Below are positions 33,640 to 42,761 of a DNA stretch of 64,000 nucleotides, one piece after another (positions within the stretch are counted from its first letter, which is position 1; each line of letters starts with the position of its first letter). The notes under the pieces were generated by a model, which worked only from the letters and a program-made list of their open reading frames with translations, had not been told where the DNA came from and ran no database searches. The DNA is taken from assembly GCA_934465295.1 (NCBI GenBank), contig CAKSKU010000010.1, forward strand, positions 22,981 through 86,980. The letters are read 5' to 3'. The translations under genes were made by a program, and so were the position numbers. The DNA is from an uncultured Oscillospiraceae bacterium (GTDB lineage: Bacteria > Bacillota > Clostridia > Oscillospirales > Ruminococcaceae).

Positions 33640-33667
33640 ATTATACCACAAAATATGCATTTGTCAA
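33640..33667 (-). promoter_or_regulatory. Promoter of infC-rpmI-rplT
   Basis: On the - strand, TTGACA (33667-33662) and TATAAT (33645-33640) are separated by 16 bases. Both boxes are consensus. Confidence 0.8.
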
Positions 33668-33695
33668 GGGTTTTTGCAAATTTTTTTTAAAAAAC

Positions 33696-34127
33696 TTACT
33701 GTCCGTCAGCCGAATCGGTACTCTCGGAAGCATTTCCCGCAAGCTTGTTCTGATAGGATTCGTTGTCGAACCATTCGTCCAGCACCTTTACGGAGATCGA
33801 ATAGCCTGTGCCCGTTTTAACATACTCGGTTATCTCGCCCGTAGTGAGGAGCGTTTCCATCTCCTGCGCTGTGAGGTTGAGATACTCGGCAGCTTCGTCC
33901 TCGGTGAGGTATTTTTTCTCGCCGAACTTAACGCTGTCGGGCGTTGTGACGTTGCTTATATTCGAGAAAGACTTATCGGTCATCGTCTTATTCAGCTTGC
34001 GTATGCCGCCGCCTATCGAAAGTCCGCTTATAAGTACACATATTCCGAGGAAGACTGCTCCGACGAATGTTCCGTTTATCATCTTTGAACCCGATGTCCT
34101 GTTTCTGTTAGTCTGATTTGAAGCCAT
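33696..34127 (-). CDS. Membrane-anchored protein with excisionase-like HTH domain
   Basis: This 143-residue protein has a short basic N-terminus (MASNQTNRNRTSGSK), one transmembrane helix (about 20-42), then a soluble region containing KKYLTEDEAAEYLNLTAQEM and YSISVKVLDEWF. That segment has the sequence pattern of an excisionase/MerR-type winged helix (L-T-xx-EAAxYL ... xxxxLxxW). By the positive-inside rule the domain would be outside the cell, where it could not bind DNA, so it may be a peptidoglycan or protein-binding version of the fold. It follows addA by 16 bases with a poor ribosome-binding site. The function is unknown. Confidence 0.65.
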   Translation of the reverse strand: MASNQTNRNRTSGSKMINGTFVGAVFLGICVLISGLSIGGGIRKLNKTMTDKSFSNISNVTTPDSVKFGEKKYLTEDEAAEYLNLTAQEMETLLTTGEITEYVKTGTGYSISVKVLDEWFDNESYQNKLAGNASESTDSADGQ

Positions 34128-34143
34128 TTTTTGTTCCAGCCTT

Positions 34144-37100
34144 TCATAACGAAATTTCTATCTCCCTATCAAGGCTGAAGGAATAAAGGAACGCCTGATG
34201 CACCCTGATATGGAAAATTTTTTCCAGAGCGGCGCTGTACAGAACGAGCTGTCGGCGGTAGCGGTCGGCAAGGACTTCACTGCTTTTTACCCGATCGGTC
34301 TTGTAATCGACAAGCACCATATCGCCGTCCTCGAAGAAGATACAGTCGGCGATACCCTGAAGCATACTGCTGCTATTATTATACTCCAAACCGTACATTC
34401 CGTCAAGTCCCAGCTTTGATATTTCGACAAGAAATTTCTGCTCCCGGCGCACCTCGGGCGAGCGTTTCATCCGCTCATAAAGCGGCGAACGGAAGAACGC
34501 TCTTATATGCTCAAGATCAAGCGAACGGCGTTCTGCGGAGCTGATGATACCGAGCGTTTCAAGGCGTTCGGCTTCGGCTTCGGGAGCGATCTCCGCAGCG
34601 GCATAGTCGGCATACTGCATAAAGGTATGCGTTGCCGTTCCTATCTCTGCGGCGGTGAGCTTTCCATAGTCTGCGGCGAATTCGGGACGGCGCAGGAAAA
34701 CTTCGGCGTTCTCGCTTTTGGCGATCTCGGTTATGGTGAACTTTGCGAGTGCTTCGGTAAGCTCGCCGTTATAACGGTAATTGAAATTGCCGAGAAGCTT
34801 TCGGACGCTTTCCTCCTCCGCAAGAGCTTTGACCTCCTCGGGAGCTTTTTCATCTGCGGAAGTATCCTCGAACGCAGATATTTTTATCTTCGCCCTGCTG
34901 TTCCGTGTCGGGACGAATATCTCATTCTGTATTCGGCAGGAATCGGGATGCGTGAGCAGTATCGCAAGAAGCCAGTCGAGCATTGACTGTGCCTTTACCG
35001 CCGACGGCTTTCCGTTCTCTGCGGCAAGCTGTGCGGCGCATTGGACGATTCGGCGGCGTGTGTTGTCGCTGTCGGGAACGGTTATGAAAAGCCGCTCCTT
35101 TGCTCTTGTGAGTGCAACATACAGAAGTCGCATCTCCTCGCTGATGCTCTCACGGCGGTTCACGCAGGATATCGCATAGCGTGGGAACGAATCGTAAAGC
35201 TGTCCCGTTTCGAGGTTCTGTATTTTGAAGCCGATACCGAGGTCGAGGTGTATCTGCATACGGTTCGTGCAGTCTGCAAGGTTGAATTTGCGTGAAGTTC
35301 CGCAGAGGAAAACAAACGGGTATTCAAGTCCCTTTGATTTGTGTATAGTCTTTACCGAAACTGCGTTATCGGCAGGCGAAACGACCGAGGCACGAACAAA
35401 ATCGCCGCCGTTTTCCGAAACATCGTTAAGGTAGCGGATAAAACCCGACAGACCGCCCGAGGAGTTCTGCTCATACGATTTTGCATATTCGAGCAAGAGG
35501 CGCAGGTTCGCTTTCTTCTGCTCGCCGTCCGAGTAAACGCTCATTGACGAAAGAAAGTCCGTGCTGTCATAAACGGTCACGATGAGCCTTTCAAGGCTTT
35601 GCGAAGCGGCGCAGATACGCAGGCTTTTGAATATCTTACAGAAGCGTTCAAGCTTTGCTTTTGCGGAGTAGTTACTTCCCTCTCCGACCGCTTTCAGAAC
35701 GGCTTTGTAGAGCTTTTCGTCGCGCTTTTCCGAAAGCAGACGAAGCTCCGCCGTTTCGTCCGCATCAAGCATAAACATCGGCGACATCAGCACCGAAACG
35801 AGCGGTATATCCTGCATAGGGTCATCAATGACTTTAAGCAGGTTGAGAAGCACCGAAATTTCCCTCGACTGCAAGTAGCTGACGGTCTCCTCGCAGACTG
35901 CTTTTATGCCCATTGCGTTAAGTTCATCGGCGTAAAGCTGTCCCCTCGCCCTGTCACGGAGCAGGATACAGAAATCACGGGGTTCGCTTGTACGCATTTC
36001 GCCCTTTTCAAAGACTTTTTCAACGCCGAGCATCGACTTTATCCTTGAAGCCGCCGCACGAGCCTCCGCCTGAGCCGCAGAGAGCGATTCTTCGCCGCTT
36101 TCATCGTCCGAAACAGCGGTAAGAATGCCCTTGTCGGGGGAGAAAATTATCTCGGTCGTGCGGTCTGCATCGGGATAATTTGCGCCGTATTCAAGCTTTT
36201 CATTATCGGTATAATCGATGCCGCCGTTATCCCTGTCCATAATATTTTCAAAAACATCGTTGACGAAATCAACAACGTCACGGCTGCTTCGGAAATTTCG
36301 GTTGAGAAGCACCGCCGCATTCGTTCCCGTGAAGCCTTTTTCATAAGGCTCGGACGAATCGAGGACTTCGAGGAAGTTGTTCGGATTCGCAAGTCGGAAA
36401 CGGTATATCGACTGCTTGACATCGCCAACGACAAAGAGGTTGTCGCCGCCCTTTTCGGCTGTGCCGTTGTGGGAAAGCATACGGAAAATAACGCTCTGCG
36501 TGTTGTTTGCGTCCTGAAACTCGTCTATCATTATCAGCCTGTAATACTCGGAAAGCTCACGGGCGAGCGGCGTTCTGACGATGTTTCCGCTCTCGTCCTT
36601 TCTGCACAAAAGCTTTACCGCAAGCTGTTCCGCATCGGAGAAGCCGAGTGCGTTTTTGTCGGTCTTGATGGCATTTATCTCCTTGATAAGCTCCTTGACG
36701 AGAAGCGAAATTCCGTCGATGATCTCGGCGTTCACCTTATAGTCGTCCATAATGCTTTTCAGCGGAAAAACATTGCCGCAGGCATCGTTCGCAAGCTTTT
36801 TGTATCGGTCACGGAAGTCCTTTACCGCATCGACAACGGCGGCATCGTCCGAGCCTTTTTCCGTTTTCGGATAGCGGCAGGTCTCAAACTTTATCGGCTT
36901 TGGCATTCTCTCGTCCCACGGCAAAGCTGTGTCCTTCACACGCTCGGCAAGCTGTTCAAAAAGCTCTGCTTCGCCCGTGATGATGCTCTGTGCCTTTGAT
37001 TTTCCGTCATCTGGGACTAATTCAGCCGCATAAAAAGCCAGTGCCGCCGCACTTCTGAACTGCTGTGAGATGAACTCCGAATAAGCCGCCGCAAGTGGGT

Positions 37101-37725
37101 CTGTGTGCTCGTCAAAAGGCTGTTCATAACGTTTTTTTGCGCTGTCGAGGAAGTCTGTCGGGAACGGGAGCGACATTATGAAGCGGTATATCGAGAGCAT
37201 CGTTTTTTCAAGCTCGGTATCTCCCCTTGCGCCCGAACAGGTGAAGTCCGCAAGCTTTTTCATAAGCTCGGGATCTTCGCCGTAAAGACGTTCAAAGACG
37301 TTCTCGGAGGCTTTCGCAGTGATGAGCTTTTCCTCCGAATCATCGATAATGCGGAAGCCTGACGAAACATCGAGCGACCGAACATTTTCCCTTATAAGGT
37401 CGAAGCAGAATGAATGTATGGTCGAAATTTTCGCCGACGGGATAAGAGCCTGCTGGCTGAAAAGCCACTCGTTCGAGGGATCGGCTTCAAGCTGTTTCGC
37501 TATCGCATCGGAAAGACGCTGTTTCATCTGCGCCGCCGCATCGTTGGTGAAGGTTACAACGATTATCTTATCGGCAGGAACACGGTTCTCGTTATCGGAG
37601 AGGATACGGAGCAGTCTTTCAACAAGAACGGAGGTCTTGCCGCTTCCTGCCGCCGCCGAAACTATGACCGATGTATTTCTCGCTTCAATAGCTTCAAGCT
37701 GTCGGTCTGTCCATTTATCAGCCAT
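34144..37725 (-). CDS. addA: AddA, helicase-nuclease subunit
   Basis: This 1193-residue UvrD-type helicase with a C-terminal RecB-family nuclease is half of the AddAB enzyme that resects double-strand breaks for RecA. Walker A: SAAAGSGKTSVLVERLL; Walker B region: YRLIMIDEFQDANNTQ; later helicase motifs VVGDVKQSIYRFR, KTIHKSKGLEYPFV and RLLYVALTRAKERL. The nuclease motif near the C-terminus is GIADCIFFEDGD with LVDYKTD. It overlaps addB by 8 bases. Confidence 0.97.
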   Translation of the reverse strand: MADKWTDRQLEAIEARNTSVIVSAAAGSGKTSVLVERLLRILSDNENRVPADKIIVVTFTNDAAAQMKQRLSDAIAKQLEADPSNEWLFSQQALIPSAKISTIHSFCFDLIRENVRSLDVSSGFRIIDDSEEKLITAKASENVFERLYGEDPELMKKLADFTCSGARGDTELEKTMLSIYRFIMSLPFPTDFLDSAKKRYEQPFDEHTDPLAAAYSEFISQQFRSAAALAFYAAELVPDDGKSKAQSIITGEAELFEQLAERVKDTALPWDERMPKPIKFETCRYPKTEKGSDDAAVVDAVKDFRDRYKKLANDACGNVFPLKSIMDDYKVNAEIIDGISLLVKELIKEINAIKTDKNALGFSDAEQLAVKLLCRKDESGNIVRTPLARELSEYYRLIMIDEFQDANNTQSVIFRMLSHNGTAEKGGDNLFVVGDVKQSIYRFRLANPNNFLEVLDSSEPYEKGFTGTNAAVLLNRNFRSSRDVVDFVNDVFENIMDRDNGGIDYTDNEKLEYGANYPDADRTTEIIFSPDKGILTAVSDDESGEESLSAAQAEARAAASRIKSMLGVEKVFEKGEMRTSEPRDFCILLRDRARGQLYADELNAMGIKAVCEETVSYLQSREISVLLNLLKVIDDPMQDIPLVSVLMSPMFMLDADETAELRLLSEKRDEKLYKAVLKAVGEGSNYSAKAKLERFCKIFKSLRICAASQSLERLIVTVYDSTDFLSSMSVYSDGEQKKANLRLLLEYAKSYEQNSSGGLSGFIRYLNDVSENGGDFVRASVVSPADNAVSVKTIHKSKGLEYPFVFLCGTSRKFNLADCTNRMQIHLDLGIGFKIQNLETGQLYDSFPRYAISCVNRRESISEEMRLLYVALTRAKERLFITVPDSDNTRRRIVQCAAQLAAENGKPSAVKAQSMLDWLLAILLTHPDSCRIQNEIFVPTRNSRAKIKISAFEDTSADEKAPEEVKALAEEESVRKLLGNFNYRYNGELTEALAKFTITEIAKSENAEVFLRRPEFAADYGKLTAAEIGTATHTFMQYADYAAAEIAPEAEAERLETLGIISSAERRSLDLEHIRAFFRSPLYERMKRSPEVRREQKFLVEISKLGLDGMYGLEYNNSSSMLQGIADCIFFEDGDMVLVDYKTDRVKSSEVLADRYRRQLVLYSAALEKIFHIRVHQAFLYSFSLDREIEISL

Positions 37726-40700
37726 TGTTCATCTCTCCTTTCCCGTTTTCTTCACGGATAATGCCGTCAAGCTTTGCACTCATTTTCTCGGCGGCTTCGG
37801 GGTCGTAATCACGGTGGATAATATTCGGGAAATTGCCGCAGACGGAGCTGTAATCGCAGTATGAGCAGGGTGAAACATTGCCGTTCCGAAGCGGATCGGC
37901 TTCGATCTCGCCGCTCTTTATGCTCATAGCGGTTTCCGTCAGAATTTCCGCAGAATATTTGCGCAGGGCGGCTATCTGATCCTCGGTAATAACGCTTGAA
38001 TTGCTGTAAAAATCGCCGTCATTCTTGATTTTTACAGGGATAAATGTTCCGCTCAGACCGTTTTCCATTGCGCCTGCGATCTCGGCATCGGCAATGACTA
38101 TGCCGTCCATTTTACAGCCTTTTTTCTCATAGGAAAGCTTCTCGTCCTCGGTCGGTTCTCTGCCGAGGGAGGGAACGTTGTCCTTGGCATGCATATAGAG
38201 AACGCCTGCGGGCAGAGCTTCGTGATATTTGCCCTCGTTGAGCGGCGCATCGGGGTCGGTCACGGCGAAGATGTACAGAAGCATCTGCATATTTATACCA
38301 TAATAAAGATCGGCGAGTGAGAACACCTTTGAACCCGTTTTGTAGTCAACGACACGGACGTAGGTTATGCCGTCCTTTACGAATGTGTCGATTCGGTCAA
38401 CTGCGCCGACAAAGCTTACCTTTGTCTTATCGGGGAGCTGTATCGTGATCGGTTTCTCATCGCTGCCCTCGGCATAGGAAAGCGTATATTCAAAGCTGGA
38501 CGGCGAAAAATCGGACTGCGCAAATTCAAGCTTTAAGCGGTAGATGATGTCCGTCAGCGTTTCAGCCATTCGCACGAACGCCGCAACGAATCGTTTCGTC
38601 TTGCCGTAGCTTCCGCCGACTTCGTCCGAGGCATAATATTCGCCGAGCTTGGTTTTAACGACATCGGAAATGTCCTTTCGCTCCATTTTTACGAAGCTGT
38701 CCTTATCGTATTCCTTTAAAAATCCGCAAAGGCAGTAATGTATCGCAGTTCCCTTTGCAGGTGCGGAAACATCGACTTTTTTACGGGGCTGTATACAAAG
38801 TCCCTTTTTGCAGAAGTAGATGAACGGGCATTTTCTGTAATCCTCAAGGCGTGAAGCGGAAAGGCTTATGTTCTGCCCGAAAAGCCGCTCGGCGTTATCC
38901 CTGCGGAGCGAATGTCTGCCTTTTATCGGCTCATCGGCAAGGCGAAGCTTTCGGCGGTTCTCGGGCGAATGATCTTCGAGTGCCGCACGCAGGCTCGCAA
39001 TGTCCGAATCGTTCCTGCGGAAGCTTTTAATGTACTGATAATAGCCGTTCTGCTCGGTCGTACAGAAAAACAGCGTTCCGAGGTCTTTTTCGGTGAGCTT
39101 TATTTCACCGAACATTCCCTCCAGCTGCTTCACGGCGAATGACGGATAGAGCGGACTTCCCGAAACATTAGCCACGGGGTAAGTAACGTAAAGCTTTTCC
39201 CCCGCCGCTGACAAAACAGAGTATGCAACGAAGCGTTCCTCCGAGTTTTTCTCCCTCATCGAGCCGCCTATCTCGATATCAGCCGCACGGAAACGATCGG
39301 TGTCCTTATCGGAAAAGAGCGGTGACGGCTTCGGCGCAAGCGGAAATGTTCCCTCGTTCGCACCGATGACAAAGATAGCCTTCGGGTTGGAAAAACGTGA
39401 CGTATGCGCCGCTGTAAAGCTTACGCAGTCGAGCGTTTTCGGCGGTGCGGAAAGCTTCATTCCCGAAACGCAGGAGTCGAAAAGCTCCGCAAACTCCGAT
39501 GCGCTTATCTCAGCTTCGCCGAGCGTTCTGTAAAAGCTTTGCAGCAATTCACAAAGCATATCCCAGAGCTGTTTTGCTTCACGGACTGCGACCAATACTT
39601 CGCTGTCACCGTCCGAATTTTTCGCTTTTTCCTCGACCGAACGTGCGATGCCGACTTCTTCGAGAAAGTCCGAAACTGCACGGCATACAGCGTTTGCCCT
39701 GCCCTGCGAAGCCTTTTTCCGCAGGTTTTCAAGCGGAGCAATGACTGTCTGTCTTGCTTCCTCCGCTATTGCGTCATTTTCATCCGCAACTCGGAACGGC
39801 TCGCTCCACATTTTGCCCTCAACATTCCAGCGGTAGCAATATTCTTCGAGGATATCCGCTTTTTCATCGTCAAGTCCCGAAAATCCTGTTTTTATATAGC
39901 GCAGTATCTCCTCGGTCGAAAATTTTCTTGCCGATGCAAGCTTTAACGCCGTTCGTATGAAAACGACGAGAGCTTTATGCGAGATTCCGTCCGAGGTATC
40001 GGTGTAGAGCGGGATATCCGAACGCCTGAACGCCGCTTCTATCATCGTCATATAGCTTTCGGACGAGCGTGATGTCACAGCGATATCGGAGTATTTATAG
40101 CCCTCCTCACGGACAAGGCGGCATATCTCGGCGGCAACATAATCCGCTTCGGCGTAAGGCTCGGCGGCTTCGTATATCTTCACCGCTCTGCACTCGCCGT
40201 CATAATGCTCACGCTTTGCACGGAGGATATTTTTTCGCATAAATTCAAGCTCGGGATAGGCAAATCGCCTGTTCTCCGTGAGGAAAGTTTTCCGAACCTG
40301 CGCACCTGCGTCATTTGCGGCGGAAATAAGCTTGTACATAGTTGTATTGACCGTATCGAAAAGCGAGAAATTTCTCGGTGCTTCGTCCTCGGTCGTGAGC
40401 GATACTGTCACGCTTCCGCAGTCTCTTATCATAATTTTCAGCAGTTCATATTCATCGGGGGTGAAGCTTTTGAACTCGTCTATGAAGAATTCCGTACCTT
40501 TGAAAAAGCCGTGTTCGGAGGCTTTTTTTGCGGCTTCGGTAAGGTCGGTTCCGCTGTCCTTGAAGCCGTGCTTTTCAAGGCTTTCCATATATCCCGAATA
40601 GATGAGGGCGATATCCTTTGCTTTCGGGCGGATCATCTCATCGAGTGATGAAAGCTTTTCCGTGAGCTGTTCGGGCGAAACTCCTGCCGCCGAGAATGCT

Positions 40701-41077
40701 TTCACAATTTCGAGCGCATCTGTGACAAAGCGTGTTTTCATTGCCTGTCTGTCGTAAAACTCCAGCGAATGCTCGGTGCGGAGCCGTGAAAGCACCTCGA
40801 ACATTATGATATTCCGTACGGTATCATCGGCATATTTGCCCCTTAAGCCGCCGTATTTTATGAAAATATACTTTGCCGCACGGGAGAAGTTTATTATCTC
40901 CATGCGGTTGAAATCCTCCATGCCCATAAAGTTATAGAGCAGGCGGTTGTATTCAAAGTTGAACTGGTCGGGGACGATAGCATAGACCTTTTTTCCTTCG
41001 GCAGCGGCACGTTTTATCCTTGTCATCATTTCGTATGATTTTCCCGTTCCTGCGCCGCCGTATATAATGTCGAGCAT
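37718..41077 (-). CDS. addB: AddB, helicase-nuclease subunit
   Basis: This 1119-residue partner of AddA has an N-terminal P-loop (IYGGAGTGKSYEMM), a degenerate helicase core and a C-terminal RecB-like nuclease (VRVVDYKTGSKVF). It keeps an iron-sulphur cluster: one Cys before the nuclease (DYRKCPFIYFC) and three at the end (SPCSYCDYSSVC), as in Bacillus AddB. A consensus promoter lies 25 bases upstream of the start. The probable operon is addB-addA plus the membrane HTH protein. Confidence 0.96.
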   Translation of the reverse strand: MLDIIYGGAGTGKSYEMMTRIKRAAAEGKKVYAIVPDQFNFEYNRLLYNFMGMEDFNRMEIINFSRAAKYIFIKYGGLRGKYADDTVRNIIMFEVLSRLRTEHSLEFYDRQAMKTRFVTDALEIVKAFSAAGVSPEQLTEKLSSLDEMIRPKAKDIALIYSGYMESLEKHGFKDSGTDLTEAAKKASEHGFFKGTEFFIDEFKSFTPDEYELLKIMIRDCGSVTVSLTTEDEAPRNFSLFDTVNTTMYKLISAANDAGAQVRKTFLTENRRFAYPELEFMRKNILRAKREHYDGECRAVKIYEAAEPYAEADYVAAEICRLVREEGYKYSDIAVTSRSSESYMTMIEAAFRRSDIPLYTDTSDGISHKALVVFIRTALKLASARKFSTEEILRYIKTGFSGLDDEKADILEEYCYRWNVEGKMWSEPFRVADENDAIAEEARQTVIAPLENLRKKASQGRANAVCRAVSDFLEEVGIARSVEEKAKNSDGDSEVLVAVREAKQLWDMLCELLQSFYRTLGEAEISASEFAELFDSCVSGMKLSAPPKTLDCVSFTAAHTSRFSNPKAIFVIGANEGTFPLAPKPSPLFSDKDTDRFRAADIEIGGSMREKNSEERFVAYSVLSAAGEKLYVTYPVANVSGSPLYPSFAVKQLEGMFGEIKLTEKDLGTLFFCTTEQNGYYQYIKSFRRNDSDIASLRAALEDHSPENRRKLRLADEPIKGRHSLRRDNAERLFGQNISLSASRLEDYRKCPFIYFCKKGLCIQPRKKVDVSAPAKGTAIHYCLCGFLKEYDKDSFVKMERKDISDVVKTKLGEYYASDEVGGSYGKTKRFVAAFVRMAETLTDIIYRLKLEFAQSDFSPSSFEYTLSYAEGSDEKPITIQLPDKTKVSFVGAVDRIDTFVKDGITYVRVVDYKTGSKVFSLADLYYGINMQMLLYIFAVTDPDAPLNEGKYHEALPAGVLYMHAKDNVPSLGREPTEDEKLSYEKKGCKMDGIVIADAEIAGAMENGLSGTFIPVKIKNDGDFYSNSSVITEDQIAALRKYSAEILTETAMSIKSGEIEADPLRNGNVSPCSYCDYSSVCGNFPNIIHRDYDPEAAEKMSAKLDGIIREENGKGEMNNG

Positions 41078-41101
41078 TGATATCCGCTCCTTTCGGCAAC
41101 A

Positions 41102-41130
41102 ATTATACCATATATATGGTTTTCTTTCAA
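41102..41130 (-). promoter_or_regulatory. Promoter of addB-addA
   Basis: On the - strand, TTGAAA (41130-41125) and TATAAT (41107-41102) are separated by 17 bases, 25 bases upstream of the addB start. The spacer contains ATATATAT. Confidence 0.75.
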
Positions 41131-41187
41131 GAAAAGCCGTCCCTATATGTTCGGTACTATCCGTTTTTCCGTACAGCCTGCTGCAAA

Positions 41188-41218
41188 CAGCGTGACCTGC
41201 TCACCGCAAGTCACGCTG
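41188..41218 (-). terminator. Hairpin ending the rhomboid/amber-ORF transcript
   Basis: A perfect 9-bp stem CAGCGTGAC / GTCACGCTG with TTTGC after it on the - strand. The TGA stop codon of the small interrupted ORF lies inside the first stem arm. The T-run is short, so the terminator is only moderate. Confidence 0.5.
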
Positions 41219-41465
41219 TAATTTCCACTCTGATTTTTTTGCTTTTTGTCCTCATACATCCTGCCTTACCCTCTGCGATATCTGCGGAAAGCTCTTCATC
41301 TGTCTGCTGTACGCTTTTGCTGCATTTAAGGCGAAGTATCCCGGAAGGATCATCGTCCGATACATCGCTTATGCTGAAAATGCTCGCCTAAACAAGCAGC
41401 GTTGTCAGCACAGGAAAGCAGCAAACAACGCTCGGGATCATCTTTCGCCTGACAGCTCTTTTCAT
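41211..41465 (-). pseudogene. Small secreted-protein ORF interrupted by an in-frame TAG
   Basis: An 85-codon frame (ATG at 41465, TGA at 41213-41211) starts one base after the stop codon of the rhomboid-like gene. The first 25 codons encode a signal-peptide-like segment (MKRAVRRKMIPSVVCCFPVL, then TTLLV). A TAG follows at 41390-41388, and the same frame continues for 58 sense codons (ASIFSISDVSDDDPSGILRL and onward, ending KSKKIRVEITA). One substitution would give an intact exported polypeptide with a cleavage-like V-A-S junction. Simplest reading: a recently inactivated gene. A sequencing error or stop-codon read-through cannot be excluded. No homologue is recognised. Confidence 0.55.
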
Positions 41466-41466
41466 T

Positions 41467-42165
41467 TTATCGCCTGTTGTCTTTATCATCATCATGGCTC
41501 GTCATTTTTATTCTGACATCACGCCATTCACGTCTGACTTTTCTGTTTTTGAAGTTTGTCTTTATCTTGTAAACAACACCGCCGCCGAAAAAGATCGCCA
41601 TATTTATAAAGGATATCGCAATGCAAAGGCTCATCTGCCAGTAGCCGAAAGCGAGCGATGTCACAAAGTCGTAGAGGAGGAACGCCGCATCTATCCACGC
41701 AAGCCATTTTGCCTTTACGGGGATAAAGAAGAACAGCAGGAACTGCTCATTCGGGAAAAGCATCGCAAACGCAAGGAACAGCGACATATTGAGATATTCC
41801 GAGCTTGCATAGCCCGAGATAAAGCCGCCGATTATCGTTCCGATAACGCCCGTGAAGTAGAAAACGTTGAACCGAAAACCACCCCATACCTGCTCGAGCT
41901 GCGAGCCGATCAGCCAGTAGAAATAGCAGCTTATCAGCATAAATATCGGATTGGAACTGAACGGACACAGAACGAAAGAGAAAATTCTCCAAACCTGTCC
42001 CTGCATCACAGCTGCGCGGTCGAAATACATATAGCTGCTAAGATACAGCTCGGGGAAAAGATAATCGAACACAAAAACGACAAGGCTTCCTATAACGATA
42101 TAAAGCATAAGGTTCGGGATATAATATTTGCCGAATCTGCGTTCCATTTTATTCAGAATATTCAA
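41467..42165 (-). CDS. Rhomboid-like membrane protein, probably without protease activity
   Basis: This 232-residue protein has six hydrophobic helices in a rhomboid-like layout. It has a WR-type loop (AVMQGQVWRIFSFVLCPFSS, like the family L1 loop) and a helix-4 region GGFISGYASSEYLNMSLFLA where active rhomboids have GxSG. The GxSG motif is not present in order and no His is seen in the sixth helix. This suggests a pseudoprotease of the iRhom/derlin-like sort. The C-terminus is a charged tail (DDDKDNRR). A promoter lies at 42312-42340, and an interrupted small secreted ORF follows. Confidence 0.75.
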   Translation of the reverse strand: MNILNKMERRFGKYYIPNLMLYIVIGSLVVFVFDYLFPELYLSSYMYFDRAAVMQGQVWRIFSFVLCPFSSNPIFMLISCYFYWLIGSQLEQVWGGFRFNVFYFTGVIGTIIGGFISGYASSEYLNMSLFLAFAMLFPNEQFLLFFFIPVKAKWLAWIDAAFLLYDFVTSLAFGYWQMSLCIAISFINMAIFFGGGVVYKIKTNFKNRKVRREWRDVRIKMTSHDDDKDNRR

Positions 42166-42311
42166 AAGATCATTCCTTTCGGGTCAAAAGAAAAAATTGT
42201 ACGGTCATTATTTTTAGTCGGGCAAGCCTCTTCCGCAGAAACAAAGCGGAACGAAGTGCAGCGCAGTGCTAATTTGCCGCAGGTCTTACCTGCCCGCAGG
42301 GCTTCCTTGTA

Positions 42312-42340
42312 ATTATACCATATTGGTAACAAAATTACAA
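42312..42340 (-). promoter_or_regulatory. Promoter of the rhomboid-like gene
   Basis: On the - strand, TTGTAA (42340-42335) and TATAAT (42317-42312) are 17 bases apart. It is back to back with the DUF1858 promoter, only 7 bases from its -35 box, so the two may compete for polymerase. The leader to the start codon is about 140 bases, with no obvious conserved RNA fold. Confidence 0.7.
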
Positions 42341-42347
42341 GTAGCAC

Positions 42348-42376
42348 TTGAAATTTTCATAAATATTGATTATAAT
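42348..42376 (+). promoter_or_regulatory. Promoter of the DUF1858 gene
   Basis: TTGAAA at 42348-42353 and TATAAT at 42371-42376 are separated by 17 bases, about 50 bases before the start codon. Confidence 0.8.
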
Positions 42377-42428
42377 AGTAGGTGTACCGTAAAAGTACAA
42401 ATTCCTGAAAAGAAAGGTCGTAAATAAA

Positions 42429-42635
42429 ATGGCTGTTGAAATTACAAAAGAGACCGTTATCGGCGATATCCTTGACGAAGATATGGAAACTGCACCATTC
42501 TTCCTTGAAATGGGAATGCACTGCCTCGGCTGCCCAGCTTCAAGAGGTGAATCCATCGAAGACGCATGCGCAGTTCACGGCGTAGACCCCGATGAACTCG
42601 TTGAAAAGCTCAAGGCTCATTTCGCTAACAAGTAA
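42429..42635 (+). CDS. DUF1858 domain protein
   Basis: This 68-residue protein comprises one DUF1858 domain: ITKETVIGDILDEDMETAPF followed by FLEMGMHCLGCPASRGESIE. The CxxC in a HCLGCP context is invariant in the family. Such domains occur alone or fused to hybrid-cluster and redox proteins; the role of the free form is unknown, and the CxxC may bind a metal or act in redox chemistry. It has its own promoter and terminator. Confidence 0.9.
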   Translation: MAVEITKETVIGDILDEDMETAPFFLEMGMHCLGCPASRGESIEDACAVHGVDPDELVEKLKAHFANK

Positions 42636-42657
42636 CTTCCGTTAAGACGGATAACTG

Positions 42658-42690
42658 CCGCACAATGCAATATTTGTGCGGTTTCTTTTT
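42658..42690 (+). terminator. Rho-independent terminator of the DUF1858 gene
   Basis: A perfect 8-bp stem CCGCACAA / TTGTGCGG is followed by TTTCTTTTT, 23 bases after the stop codon. Confidence 0.9.
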
Positions 42691-42761
42691 AAAGGGAAAA
42701 CTTCGACTATTATTGAGACCTCTTATCCTTAATTCAAATAAAATTTCAGGGGGAAACATCT

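Noticed and set aside
41077..41391. A 104-codon + strand ORF.
   Set aside because: Opposite the interrupted small ORF and the addB promoter; no start signal, and the - strand reading explains the region better.
42162..42347. A 61-codon - strand ORF upstream of the rhomboid-like gene.
   Set aside because: It begins upstream of the promoter -10 box and lacks a ribosome-binding site; the region is better read as promoter and leader.
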